From Gracilaria vermiculophylla (lineage: Eukaryota; Rhodophyta; Florideophyceae; Gracilariales; Gracilariaceae), in contig JAHNZQ020000308.1 of assembly GCA_019155205.2 (NCBI GenBank), forward strand, positions 3,892,012 through 3,956,011: a stretch of 64,000 nucleotides of DNA, written 5' to 3'. The notes under the pieces are model-generated. The model was not told the DNA's origin and did no database searches. It saw nothing but the letters and a program-made list of their open reading frames with translations. Position 1 is the stretch's first letter, and every line of letters starts with the position of its first letter. Position numbers and translations under genes: made by a program. Shown piece by piece: positions 30,575 to 39,942 of this stretch.

Positions 30575-31798
30575 ATGCCGCGCCGCGCCGCGCCGCGCGC
30601 CGCGCCACTCGCCGCAGACGCGCCGTTCGCCGCGCGCGCGCGCCTGCTGCGCGCCGTCGTGCCCGCCGCCGCCGTGCCGCTGCCGCTGTCGCCCGGCGCG
30701 CTGCAGCCCACGCGCCTGGCCGCCGCCGCCGACGGCTCCTTCGTCTTCGCCTCCGGCGCCGCGCTGTACCGCCTCACGTGCCCCGCCCCGCGCAAGCGCG
30801 CGCGCCTCGCCGCCGACCGCGACGATGGCGCCCTCCGCGACGATGACGCCGACGGCGCCGACGACTTTCTGGTGCCGGCGCCGCTGCCGCGCGTGCACGT
30901 GCGCAGGGAGCCCGTGCACAGCGCGCACCAGGCGGAGATCCAGTCGGTGGCGTGCGACGAGTGGCGGCTGGCGTCCGTGGACGCCGTGGGGCGCTGCATC
31001 GTGACGCCCACGCCGGCCGCCGCCGCGCGCGGCGCGCGCCCGCTGGCGCTGCCGCCGGCGTCGCTGGCCGACGGCGAGCCGGGCTGGTGCGGCGTGGCGC
31101 TGCGCCGCGGCCACGGCGCCGCGCTGGCCGTGGCGCGCCACGCGTTCCGCGACGTGAGCGTGTTCGACGCCGACGCGCGCGTGCGCCGCCTGCACACGGC
31201 GCTGCCGCCGGCCGCCGCCGCCTTCTGCGCCGCCGCCGCGCACCCGCTGCTGGCCGTGGCCGAGGGCGGCGCGCTGTCGCTGTTCGACGCGCGCGCCGCC
31301 GAGCGCGGCGGCTGCGCCGCGCGCCGCCGCGTCGCGCGCGCGCGCCTGCTGTGCGTGGCGCGCGCGCCCGGCGCCGCCGCCGACCTGGCCGCCGCCGGCG
31401 CCGACCGCGCGCTGCTGCTGTTCGACGTGCGCGCGCTGCGCGTGCGCGAGCGCTGGCCCGCCTGCGCGCAGCACGCCGTGGGCGCCGTGGCGCTGGGCGC
31501 GCGCGCCGGCGCCGCGCACGCCGTCGTGGCCTCCGTCGCCAACGAGGTGGCGTGCGGCGCGTGGAGCGCCGCGCACGCCGCGCGCCTGCGCGGCGCGCGC
31601 CCCGCCGCCCCCGCGCTCATGGTGTCCGGCGCCAGCGCGCGCGGCGCGCAGCGCGTGTGCGGCTTTCGCGCCGACGCGCGCCTGTGCGGGCTGGCGCGCC
31701 GCTGTGGCGCCGACGGCGACGCCGACGCCGACGGCGAGCAGGTGGGCGCGCTGTGCGACAGCGGCTCGTTCTACCTGCTCAGCGCGCCGCGCGCGTAG
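30575..31798 (+). CDS. WD40-like beta-propeller protein
   Basis: The 407-residue product has repeated strand patterns typical of WD40 blades, for example VACDEWRLASVDAVGRCIV, AAHPLLAVAEGGALSLFDAR and AAAGADRALLLFDVRALR. Canonical WD dipeptides are mostly replaced by FD, so blades are diverged. I cannot assign a subfamily. The frame is open from 30299, but the ATG at 30575 lies just before the first propeller-like sequence and follows a GC-rich, low-complexity leader. Stops are rare in sequence this GC-rich, so the frame alone is weak support. The periodic beta-strand pattern and conserved-looking Asp/Phe positions are the real evidence. Confidence 0.65.
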   Translation: MPRRAAPRAAPLAADAPFAARARLLRAVVPAAAVPLPLSPGALQPTRLAAAADGSFVFASGAALYRLTCPAPRKRARLAADRDDGALRDDDADGADDFLVPAPLPRVHVRREPVHSAHQAEIQSVACDEWRLASVDAVGRCIVTPTPAAAARGARPLALPPASLADGEPGWCGVALRRGHGAALAVARHAFRDVSVFDADARVRRLHTALPPAAAAFCAAAAHPLLAVAEGGALSLFDARAAERGGCAARRRVARARLLCVARAPGAAADLAAAGADRALLLFDVRALRVRERWPACAQHAVGAVALGARAGAAHAVVASVANEVACGAWSAAHAARLRGARPAAPALMVSGASARGAQRVCGFRADARLCGLARRCGADGDADADGEQVGALCDSGSFYLLSAPRA

Positions 31799-31978
31799 CG
31801 CGTTGCGGCGGCGGGTGCCACGGCGGCTGGTTGTTGTAGGTGTGTAGCGGTGCGCTGCGCGCCGCTCGGGTGGCGCGCCCTCTTGCGCCCACGCGCCACG
31901 GCCAGCCGGGGGCGCACGCGCGCTGTGCCACAGCGGCTCGTTGTAGCGGTGCGCAGCGCGCCGCTCGCGTAGCGCGAG
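31756..31978 (+). repeat. three diverged copies of the WD40 gene 3' end
   Basis: The last codons of the WD40-like gene (from about 31756, containing cagcggctcgtt and ending gcgtagcgcg at 31802) recur in degenerate form at about 31813-31877 and 31925-31978. The second and third copies share gtgccac, cggct, gttg, tag and ggtgcgc with the same spacing. This is a short tandem duplication at the 3' flank. Confidence 0.6.
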
Positions 31979-32036
31979 CTAAACCCCCCGCCCCCCTTGC
32001 CACACAAACACGCGGTGCGCTTTAGTGTGTGTGTTT

Positions 32037-32457
32037 TTACTTGCGCGGCGGCAGCACGCCGCTGTCGACGGCGACGCGCTCAAAGGCGCGCGCGCCGAGC
32101 GACGCCGTGCGCGCGTGCTCCCAGAAGCGCAGCATGTTGTGCGCGTCGGCCGGCGTGAGCGGCACGCCGTGCTGCGCGGCGGCGCGCAGCACGTCGGCGC
32201 GCGTGATGCGCCCCGTGGCGCCGCGGTCCAGCGCGCCAAACAGCGCGCGCAGCGTGCGCGCGCGCGCGTCTTGGCCGGCGGCGTCGGCGGCGGCGGCATC
32301 GGCGGCGGCGGCAGCGGCGGCGGCGGCAGCGCGAGGCTCCGGCGCGCGCGCAGCCTCGCCGGCGGCGGCAGCGCGAGGCTCTGGCGCGCGCACAGCCGCG
32401 GCAGCGGCAGCGGCAGCGCGAGGCTGTGGTGGCGCGCGCGCAGCCTCGCGGCCGGCA

Positions 32458-32523
<66 letters not shown>

Positions 32524-32579
32524 TCGCGGCGCGCGCGCGCGCGCGTGCGCGGGTGCGCGGCGGCGGCGGCGGGCGGCAT
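32037..32579 (-). CDS. EF-hand-like protein with poly-alanine region
   Basis: The 180-residue product has two parts. Residues 1-105 are low-complexity Ala/Arg/Pro, much of it poly-Ala from a (GCC)n microsatellite at 32455-32521. Residues 106-180 look like a helix-loop-helix pair, with LRALFGALDRGATGRITRAD containing an EF-hand-type loop (D1, G6, I8, D12, but Gly at 3 and Asp in place of Glu at 12). Calcium binding is therefore doubtful. It is convergent with the WD40-like gene, leaving 238 bp between stops. The true start may be internal, since the alanine region may be partly non-coding. Confidence 0.55.
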
Positions 32580-32955
32580 GGCGAGCGCCAGGGCGGCTGC
32601 GCAGCGTTGCCTGTCGGGCGCGCGCGGCTGTCAGGCAACGCGCGGTTGCTTTTTGGTTGCCGCGCGGGCGCGCGCGCGCGCGCGCGCGCGGCAACCCTAA
32701 CGCCCGCTGTCAACGCATGGCAGGACGGAATGCGCGCGCGCGCGGCGCGCGGCGCGCGGCGCAGTTGCGCGCGCGGTGCAATGTGCGCGGTGCGCGCGCG
32801 CGGCGCCGTTGTGCGCGGTGCACTGTGCGCGGTGCGCGCGCGTGGGCGGGGGGGGGGCAAATGGTGGCGAGGGCGCCGCTTTACGAGGTGGGCAGGCGGC
32901 GCGCGGTGATTGCAAGTACATAAACAAGGTTGGGGGTGGAGCGGGTGGGGGAGCG

Positions 32956-33672
32956 TTAGCAGGGCTGGCCGGCGGGGGCGGCGGCGGGGGCGGCGGCGGC
33001 GGGCGGCGGCGCACGAGGGTGCGCGGCGGTGGCGGCGGCGGCGGCGGCGGCGGCAGCTACGGCGACGGCGGCGCCCATGAGACGCGACGCCTTGCGCTTG
33101 CGATTTGTCTTGGTGTAGATGTGGCAGCGGGCGCGCGGCACGGCGTGGCAGATGCCGCGGCAGTGCGGGCACAGCCAGGTGCCGCTGAGCTTGGCGCGGT
33201 CAAAGTCCCAGCGCATCTCGTCAAAGCACGGGCGGCACACGGCCTTGCGGCACTTGCGCGCCGTGTGCAGGTTGGCGCAGAAGATCTTGTCCGACTTTTG
33301 CGTGCGCGCGCACACGTGACAGAAGCGCGACGGGCTGGGCGGCAGCGGCGAGCGGTGGCGCGAGCGCGCCTTGCGGCGCGGCGTGGCGGGCGTGGCGGGC
33401 GGCGCGGGCGGCGCCAGCGGCGGCGCCAGCGGCGGCGCCAGCGGCAGCGGCGGCGTGGGCGTGGGCGTGGGCGACGCGCGCGCGCGCGGCGGCAGCGCCA
33501 GCGGCGGCGGCGACGGCGCGCACGCGCGCGACTCGATCGTGCGCAGCAGCGCGGCCAGAATGTCGTCGTGCTGCGGCTCGCGCTTGCACGGCGGCGGCGT
33601 GGTCGAGCACAGATCGCCGAGATCGTCCTCGGTGAACAGCAGCGGCAGCATGGGCGGGTGCGTGCGCGGCAT
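32956..33672 (-). CDS. 4CXXC_R1-type (CDCA7-like) zinc-finger protein
   Basis: The 238-residue product has a short acidic N-terminus (LLFTEDDLGDLCS), a Pro-rich linker and a basic patch (RRKARSRHRS). A cysteine cluster follows at about 118-190: FCHVCARTQKSDKIFC, KCRKAVCRPCFDEM, then WLCPHCRGICHAVPRARC. The spacing and the CPxCRGIC signature match the zinc-finger of CDCA7 and the monoamine-oxidase A repressor R1 (4CXXC_R1). CDCA7 recruits the HELLS remodeller and recognises hemimethylated DNA in animals; a similar role here is inferred only from the motif. The Ala-rich C-terminus is encoded by GCC repeats. The flanking (GGC)n at about 33680-33720 lies upstream. Confidence 0.82.
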   Translation of the reverse strand: MPRTHPPMLPLLFTEDDLGDLCSTTPPPCKREPQHDDILAALLRTIESRACAPSPPPLALPPRARASPTPTPTPPLPLAPPLAPPLAPPAPPATPATPRRKARSRHRSPLPPSPSRFCHVCARTQKSDKIFCANLHTARKCRKAVCRPCFDEMRWDFDRAKLSGTWLCPHCRGICHAVPRARCHIYTKTNRKRKASRLMGAAVAVAAAAAAAAATAAHPRAPPPAAAAPAAAPAGQPC

Positions 33673-33680
33673 GGCGGGCG

Positions 33681-33721
<41 letters not shown>

Positions 33722-33764
33722 AGTGGTGGTGGTGGTGGCGGAGGTGGCCGTGGCGGAGGTGGCC

Positions 33765-33799
<35 letters not shown>

Positions 33800-34495
33800 T
33801 GAGATGGGTTTGGTGGCGGCGGTGGAGGTGGTGGCGGAGGAGGCGGTGGTGGGGGCGGGGGCGGCGGAGGTGGAGGTGGAGGTGGGGGAGGTGGCGATGG
33901 CAGCGCGGGGGCGGCGGCGCGGCGATGCGGCGGCGGCGAGGAGGGGGGCGGCGGCGTGGGAGGCGCGGCGCTTTAATGGCGAGCAGCGCGCGCGCGCGCG
34001 CGGCGCGGAGGGGCGCGGCGCGCGCGGCGCGCGCGCCGGAGCGTGCCGTACGGCGCGCGCACTGACGTCATGCGGCGCGGCTGCGCGCGCGGGAGCACGT
34101 GGGTTACAGCGCGCGCGGCGCGCGCGCGCCACGGAAAGCGCGCTTCCACTGCGCCCACCTGCCGGCAGCAAGTCGCGCGCGCGCCACCGCCGCGCCTCGA
34201 GTGCACGCGCGCCCCGCGCCCCCCCCCGCCCCCTGCGCTCGCCCGCCTCCGCCGCCTCCGCCGCCTCCGCCGCCTCCGCCGCTTCCCCCCTCCGCCCGCC
34301 CCCCCACGTGGCCACGTGCCGCGCCGCACACGTGGCCACGCGCCGCGCGCGCGCGTCGCGCGTGCGCGCGCGTGCTCCCTCCCCGTCGCGCGCCCCGCGC
34401 CGCGCCGCGCCGCGCCGCGCCGCGCCGCACCGCATCTCGCGCGCGCGCCGCGTCGCGCCGCCGCGCACCGCGCGCGCGCCGAGCGCCCGAGCGAG
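33673..34495. other. GC-rich intergenic region between divergent genes
   Basis: This separates the 4CXXC_R1 gene (-) from FabD (+). It consists of GGC/GGT microsatellites on the left and CG-alternating sequence on the right. A perfect CRE-type palindrome tgacgtca lies at 34063-34070. Long frames occur on all strands because stops are rare. None carries a recognisable domain. Confidence 0.6.
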
Positions 34496-34521
34496 CCCCC
34501 CCCCCCCCCCCCCCCCCCCCG

Positions 34522-34578
<57 letters not shown>
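34496..34578 (+). repeat. poly(C) tract upstream of FabD, interrupted by the assembly gap
   Basis: C runs at 34496-34520 and 34522-34578 with a single G between. The run stops exactly where the N block begins, so its true length is unknown. C is on the coding strand of the FabD gene at 34809. A further C16 at 34787-34802 ends 6 bases before the ATG. Confidence 0.95.
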
Positions 34579-34678
34579 NNNNNNNNNNNNNNNNNNNNNN
34601 NNNNNNNNNNNNNNNNNNNNNNNNNNNNNNNNNNNNNNNNNNNNNNNNNNNNNNNNNNNNNNNNNNNNNNNNNNNNNN
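34579..34678. other. assembly gap (100 N)
   Basis: Exactly 100 N, the usual placeholder for a gap of unknown size. It directly follows a poly(C) run, the likely cause of the break. Confidence 1.
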
Positions 34679-34808
34679 CAATGTCACTGCCCATCCCTGT
34701 GCGCTACCCGCCACTGAGCGCCCCACGTTCCTCGCCGCTCGCTCTCGCGTCGCTGCCCTCAGCGCTCCCCGCCGCGCCCGCGCCCGCCCCCCCCCCCCCC
34801 CCGCCGCC

Positions 34809-35903
34809 ATGAGCGCGCCCGCACGCCCCGCCTTCGCCGCGTCGCTGCCGCTGCCGCCGCGCCGCGCCCCGCGCCTCCCCCGCGCGCGCCCCCCCGCTGC
34901 GCGCCGCGCCCCCGCCCCCCGCCGCGCCGCCGCCGCCGCCGCCGCCACCGACGTGGTGCTGCTGGCGCCCGGCCAGGGCGCGCAGCTGCCGCGCATGGGC
35001 GCCGAGTGGCGCGCGCGCTCCGATGCCGCCGCGCGCGTGTTTGATCGCGCCGACGAGCTGCTGCGCCACCGTCTGCCGCGCCCGCTCTCCGACTACATCT
35101 TCGGCGCCGCCGACGCCGCCGCGCTGGCGCGCACCGACGTGGCGCAGCCCGCCATCTTCGTCACGTCGCTCGCGTGCTGGGCGGGCGCCGCCGAGCTGGC
35201 CGCCGCCGCCGCCGCGCCGCCGCCGCCGCTGGCCGTCGCCGCCGGGCTCAGCCTGGGCGAGTACACCGCGCTCACCGTCGCCGGCGCGCTCGCCTTCGAC
35301 GACGCGCTGCACCTGGTGGCCGTGCGCGCCGCCGCCATGCAGCGCGCCGCCGACGCGTCGCACGGCGCCATGCTGGCGCTGGTGGGCGCCGACGAGCGCA
35401 CGGCGCGCGCCATCGTGGCCGCCGCCGCCGCCTCCGACGTGCTGGTGGCCGCCAACTTCAACGCGCCGGCGCAGGTGGTGCTGTCGGGCGCGGCGCCCGC
35501 CATCGGGCGCGCGGCGGCCGTGGCGGCCGAGCGCTTCCCGCGCCTGCGCGTGGCGCGCCTGCCCGTGGCCGGCGCCTTCCACTCGCCGCTCATGCAGCCG
35601 GCCGCCGACGAGCTGGCCGCCGCGCTGCGCGACACGCCCATGCGCGCGCCGCGCGTGCCGGTGCTCAGCAACGTGACGGCCGAGCCGCACCAGCAGCCCG
35701 ACGCCGTGCGCCGCCTGCTGGCCGCGCAGCTCACGTCGCCGGTGCGCTGGGAGCAGTGCTGCCGCTACCTGTGCCGCCACTTTGCGCACGCGCGCTGGGC
35801 CGAGCTGGCGCCGGCCGGCAGCCTGGCCGGCCTCATGCGCAAGATCGACCGCTCCATCGGCGTGCACAACCTGTCGCAGCCGCCGCCGCCGCCCGCGCGC
35901 TAG
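34809..35903 (+). CDS. malonyl-CoA:ACP transacylase, plastid-targeted
   Basis: FabD/MCAT transfers malonyl from CoA to acyl carrier protein to feed type II fatty acid synthesis in plastids. The 364-residue product has an Ala/Pro/Arg-rich transit peptide of about 45 residues and then LLAPGQGAQLPRMG. The nucleophile elbow is GLSLGEY with Ser148, and the catalytic His is in GAFHSPLM at His258. VLSNVTAEPH and SPVRWEQ near the C-terminus are also typical. The mature length of about 310 matches the family. The start follows C16 by 6 bases and is the first ATG after the assembly gap in this frame. It is convergent with eL20, with 113 bp between stops. Confidence 0.96.
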   Translation: MSAPARPAFAASLPLPPRRAPRLPRARPPAARRAPAPRRAAAAAAATDVVLLAPGQGAQLPRMGAEWRARSDAAARVFDRADELLRHRLPRPLSDYIFGAADAAALARTDVAQPAIFVTSLACWAGAAELAAAAAAPPPPLAVAAGLSLGEYTALTVAGALAFDDALHLVAVRAAAMQRAADASHGAMLALVGADERTARAIVAAAAASDVLVAANFNAPAQVVLSGAAPAIGRAAAVAAERFPRLRVARLPVAGAFHSPLMQPAADELAAALRDTPMRAPRVPVLSNVTAEPHQQPDAVRRLLAAQLTSPVRWEQCCRYLCRHFAHARWAELAPAGSLAGLMRKIDRSIGVHNLSQPPPPPAR

Positions 35904-36016
35904 CATCCAGCGCAGCATCGAGCGCAGCATCGAAGCTGTTTGACACGCACGCGCAGTAATAAAAAAACACGGCGCCGTTTGTTTGTTTAATGTCAAAGGC
36001 GTGTGCGCGGCGGCGC

Positions 36017-36562
36017 CTAGGAGACGCACGTGGTGGGGCGGTGCGCCAGGTAGGTGGCGCGCTTGGCCTTGGTGGCGGCGCGCGGGCGCGCGTGCGGCAG
36101 CGGGAAGCGCAGCTGCGCGTCCAGGAACTGCTGCGTGTTGGGGCGGCGCACGTCCTCCTCGCCAATCTGCTTCACGTTGAGCACCTGGATGGAGGACCAG
36201 CGCGCGCGGTGGCGGCCGCTCATCTCCATGTACATCTGCTCGACGGCGCCCGTGAGCGACACGTCGCGGTACTCCTTGTACATGTTGACCGTGTCGGAGC
36301 GCGACTTGTAGCGCAGCCACACGCCGATGTTCTTGACGCGCGACATGTCGCGCTCGTGCATCTCGTTGACGGCCAGGATCTCGCCGTTGGCGCGCTTGAC
36401 GCGCTTGAGCTTGCGCAAAAAGTACCAGAAGCGCGACTTGGCCACCACGGCGTTGGGGGCGAAGATGCGCATGCGGTACACGGCGGTGTGGTCGTCGGGC
36501 TTGGAGCCGCCCTTGCCGGGCACCATGCGCCCGACCACGTGGTACTGGTGCAGCCACGTCAT
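36017..36562 (-). CDS. RPL18A: 60S ribosomal protein eL20 (L18a)
   Basis: Cytosolic large-subunit ribosomal protein. The 181-residue product starts MTWLHQYHVVGRMVPGKGG and contains YRMRIFAPNAVVAKSRFWYF, KNIGVWLRYKSRSDTVNMYK, MYMEMSGRHRARWSSIQVL and FPLPHAR, all diagnostic. The frame is open to 36988, but the conserved start is at 36562; the upstream part translates promoter repeats. Third positions are almost all G or C, as in its neighbours. A 23-bp repeat array with E2F-type sites begins about 240 bp upstream. No intron is needed. Confidence 0.97.
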   Translation of the reverse strand: MTWLHQYHVVGRMVPGKGGSKPDDHTAVYRMRIFAPNAVVAKSRFWYFLRKLKRVKRANGEILAVNEMHERDMSRVKNIGVWLRYKSRSDTVNMYKEYRDVSLTGAVEQMYMEMSGRHRARWSSIQVLNVKQIGEEDVRRPNTQQFLDAQLRFPLPHARPRAATKAKRATYLAHRPTTCVS

Positions 36563-36800
36563 GCGTATGGGCTGCTGCGGCGTTGCTCGTGTGCGCGCGC
36601 TCGCCGACGGCAGGCGGGGCGGTTGTGTGCTTGAAGGCGCGGCGGGGGGGGGGCCGGGCGATCGACGCGGGGCGCGCGCTGGGCTTGAGGCGATGCGGCG
36701 CGGTGCGGGGCGCGGCTTTGCGACGACGACGACCGCTTCGCCGCCGGCGGCGCCGGCGGCGCCGGCGCGCGCTGCTATGATCGGCGGCGGCGGCTGGCGC

Positions 36801-37003
36801 AAAACATTTGGCGAAAAAGCAGCAAAACATTTGGCGAAAAAGCACCAAAACATTTGGCGGAAAAGCACCAAAACATTTGGCGGAAAAGCGCCAAAACACT
36901 TGGCGGAAAAGCGCCAAAACACTTGGCGGAAAAGCGCCAAAACACTTGGCGGAAAAGCGCCAAAACGCGTTGGCGCAAACGGCGCCAAACGCGGCGCGCC
37001 AAA
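36801..37003 (-). promoter_or_regulatory. 23-bp tandem array with E2F-like sites upstream of eL20
   Basis: Seven 23-bp units run from 36801 to 36961 and a degenerate tail follows to about 37010. Each unit contains ttggcg and, from the fourth on, gcgcc followed by aaaa. On the minus strand this gives perfect TTTGGCGC at 36888-36895, 36911-36918, 36934-36941, 36957-36964, 36982-36989 and 36996-37003. Two units also give TTTGGCGG on the plus strand. These match the E2F/DP consensus. The array lies 240-440 bp upstream of the eL20 start. A regulatory role is inferred from the motif only; it may be a minisatellite. Confidence 0.6.
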
Positions 37004-37010
37004 CGCGGCG

Positions 37011-38795
37011 AGGCAGCCCGGGCGTGGGCGGCGGCAGCGAGGCGCGGCGCGCGGCGCGCGGCGCGCGGCGCGCGCGCGCCAGCGGAATGGCGGCGGCGGC
37101 GGCGCGGCAGCGGCGGCGGCACACAGCGCGCGCGCCGCAACTGACGGCTGCCGTTTTTTGGCGGCGCGGCGGCGCTGTGTGCGCGCGCGCCTCGCGCGAG
37201 CGCGCCGCGCGTGCGCGCGCGGCGGCGCGCGTGGCGGCGCGCGTGGCGCGCGGCGCGCACGTGAGCGGCCGCCGCGCGGCGCGGCGGCACGCGCGATGCG
37301 GCGCGCGGTGCGGCGCGCTTGCGGCAGCGCTGACGCGCCTCGCGCCGCGCGCGCCTGCGGCCACGGGCGCCGCCGCCGCTGCCGCTATCTTGGGCGCCGC
37401 CGAGCTGCAGTGCTCGTCATACAGCGCCGCGCGCCCGTTATCACGCGCGCAGTGGCGCACTCTGCGCGCAACCGCGGCGCTCTGTCGAGTCACACACCGC
37501 ACGCGCGCGCCCGCAAGTGCGCCTTCCCCAACCTCAACCGCCAAGCAGTGTTGCTCACACTGACGCCGCGCACTCTGCCGTAGAAACAATCATTCTCGTG
37601 CTCATCAACTTGCAACAGCTCTTGCCACATGCACACTGCGTTGCCCGCACCAGCCACGCAACCTGACAACAGCTGCACGCGCTCTATCAGCGCCGTACAA
37701 CGCGCTTGCAACCCACTTGGGCGCCACACAACGCGCGGCGCAGCTACCTTACTCGACGCGCACAACCGCCGCGCCGCACCTCTGCGCGCCCCCGAGTCGC
37801 GCAGTAAAGTAGCACCGCCACTCGCGCTCACCCACGCCCCATCGCGCTAACTCTCTCGCCATGCCGCCAAAGCACCGTGCGCGCCCTCATTCTGTCATCC
37901 CATTGGGGGGGGCGCCGCGCATTGTCATTTTTCGCACCAGTGCAAACGCCCCTTGTGCGCTTGCCTCATGTGTGCTGCCGCGCCCAACTGATTTGGCGCC
38001 GCCGCCGCCGTCCCGCCCACCTTTCTCGCCACAAGCGCGCTTTCGCAACGCCCCCCTCCCCAATGTGCACCTCGCTTTCCTCCGCCGCACCCTATCACTT
38101 TGCCCACTCGCACCCGCACGCACGCACCCCAGCGTTCGCCGCCGCACCCACTCGTTCAAATCGCACTTTCAAATGCTCTGGCCACTCAGCAGTCGCGCAA
38201 CAGTCAAAACGCATATCTGCCGCGCCAAGATGCGCCAGCGCGTCATACACGTCCGCCGCGTCAGCGCCCATCTCCGCGGCACACCTGCCCTGCCGCGCGC
38301 CCCATCCCCCGTCCGCACCCGCCCGCACCGCCGTCCGTCTCGCGCGCGCACACAGCCGCCCGCGCCGTTGCTGCACGCTGCACCTCGCCTGGCGACGCGC
38401 GCGCGCCGCCAGCTCGCCACCGCGCGCGCGCCGCCAATCTCCGTCGCAGCGGCTGCTACATGCGCCCGCCGCGCATTTGCCGGCGCGCGCGCCCCCAAAG
38501 CGCCGCCGTTGGCAGCGCTTCCCCCCCCCCCCTCGGCGCAGGTGCTTGTCTGCCAACAGCTGCCTGCAAAGCGCGTCTGCTCTCTGTCCTTTCTGCTTGC
38601 ATGCGAGCCGCAGCGAAAAAGCGCTGCTCGCTCTCATCAGAGCGCGTCCACGCCCATCTCGTTGCCGAGACACGTCGTGCTCCGTCTTCCATGACGTGCG
38701 CCACCCACATCTCGCGTCCTACACCCTCGTTGTAAGGAACCGTGCGCTCCTGCGCACCATCAGCAACACAGGTCGCGAGCCGTCTACAACAGTAG
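37011..38795. other. 1.8-kb GC-rich region without a recognisable gene
   Basis: Overlapping frames of up to 373 codons occur on both strands, but all are Arg/Ala/Pro/Ser-rich reading of CG-biased DNA and none shows a domain. GC content falls from very high near 37.0 kb to moderate near 38.7 kb, marking the right edge of the GC-rich block. A C12 run lies at 38521-38532. Confidence 0.55.
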
Positions 38796-38990
38796 CCACT
38801 GCATCAGCGGCGCGCTTACCGTTCCTTTTTTTTTTTTTTTTTTTCTTCTTCTACCATCAAGCTGTGCGTCGTCAACACCGCTGTTGGTCACAGACTCCCT
38901 GCCCACTGCATCAGCGGCGCGCTTACCGTTCTTTGCTTTTCTTTTCTTGTCCCATCATGCTGCGCGTCGCCAACTCAGCTGTTGGTCGTA
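38796..38990 (+). repeat. tandem duplication of about 107 bp with poly(T)
   Basis: The sequence beginning ccactgcatcagcggcgcgc occurs at 38796 and again at 38903. The two copies also share the downstream block containing ccatca, gctg, gcgtcg and gctgttggtc. The first copy carries a T19 run (38826-38844) that is a mixed T/C stretch in the second. It lies just 3' of the RPN8 gene. Confidence 0.85.
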
Positions 38991-39044
38991 CACCCTAGCG
39001 CTCTGTTGTTCGCCCACTCGTGCAAAATACACCGTGTACATTTT

Positions 39045-39900
39045 TTACTTGGCCGCCGCCATGGTGCCATTCGCCGTCGACGTCAGCGCAGCCGCTTCCG
39101 CCGCTTTCTTCTCCGTCGCCTTGAGCATAATTTTGTTATCAATAAGGTCGTGCAGTGCGATAATGGAACGTATCAGCGCAGACACGTACAGAACCAGCAT
39201 CATGTCATTGTTCTTCACGTGAAAGCCCCTCAACAGCTTGGCAACATCAAGACTCGGAAGCAAGCTAAACACATCCTGCATGCGGTACATGATCTCATTG
39301 TTCACGGGCAGTTTCATCGCTGCAACGTCCTCCAGGTACGTTTTCAACTCCGCAAGCCGATCGCCCAGCGACATGAGCGCCGCAGACTTGGCCGAAATAT
39401 CGCTTGTTAGATTTGAAATCGACGAATCCTTGATGTCGCGCAGCAGATGGCCCACACCCACTTCCTCCGCGTCCGTCGCGTCAATTTCGCTGGGAAGGTG
39501 CTCAAAAGTCTTCTTGATGGCCCCGTCCTTCTGCGCTTCTTCCACCGACAGGTACGCCTCTGTGGGCAGCCCCAGATCCTTGGGCTTCACGTCCACGATC
39601 ACCAGCACGGGATTCGGGCAGTACGAGCGGATGAGCTCGTTGATGTCCAGATCGCCAGTGTGGATCTTGGGACCCGTTGAGTACCACCCGACTATGCGCT
39701 CGCGCGCGTTCACCTTCCGGAACATGCCCATCATGTTCTCCAGAAAATTGTGGTCCAGAAACCATATTGATGCGTCCTTTTCGTCTTCCTCGAACGGAAC
39801 TGCAAAGCAATTCGTGCAACTAGCCTTTCCTTTGATCACATGCCCGAGCAGCACACCCACCGCCCGCCTGAGATTGCAGAGGCGCGCAGATGTGTGCAAT

Positions 39901-39942
<42 letters not shown>

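Noticed and set aside
27498..31576. Very long frames antisense to CSP41b, B12D-like and WD40-like genes (up to 1264 codons)
   Set aside because: GC-rich sequence has few stops; these frames carry Arg/Ala/Pro strings without domains, while the opposite frames show clear families.
34704..37589. 961-codon minus-strand frame across FabD and eL20
   Set aside because: It is out of phase with the eL20 protein and antisense to FabD; no domain is visible.
37877..38998. 373-codon plus-strand frame
   Set aside because: Ser/Arg/Pro-rich reading of CG-biased DNA, overlapping another long frame in a different phase and ending inside a tandem duplication.
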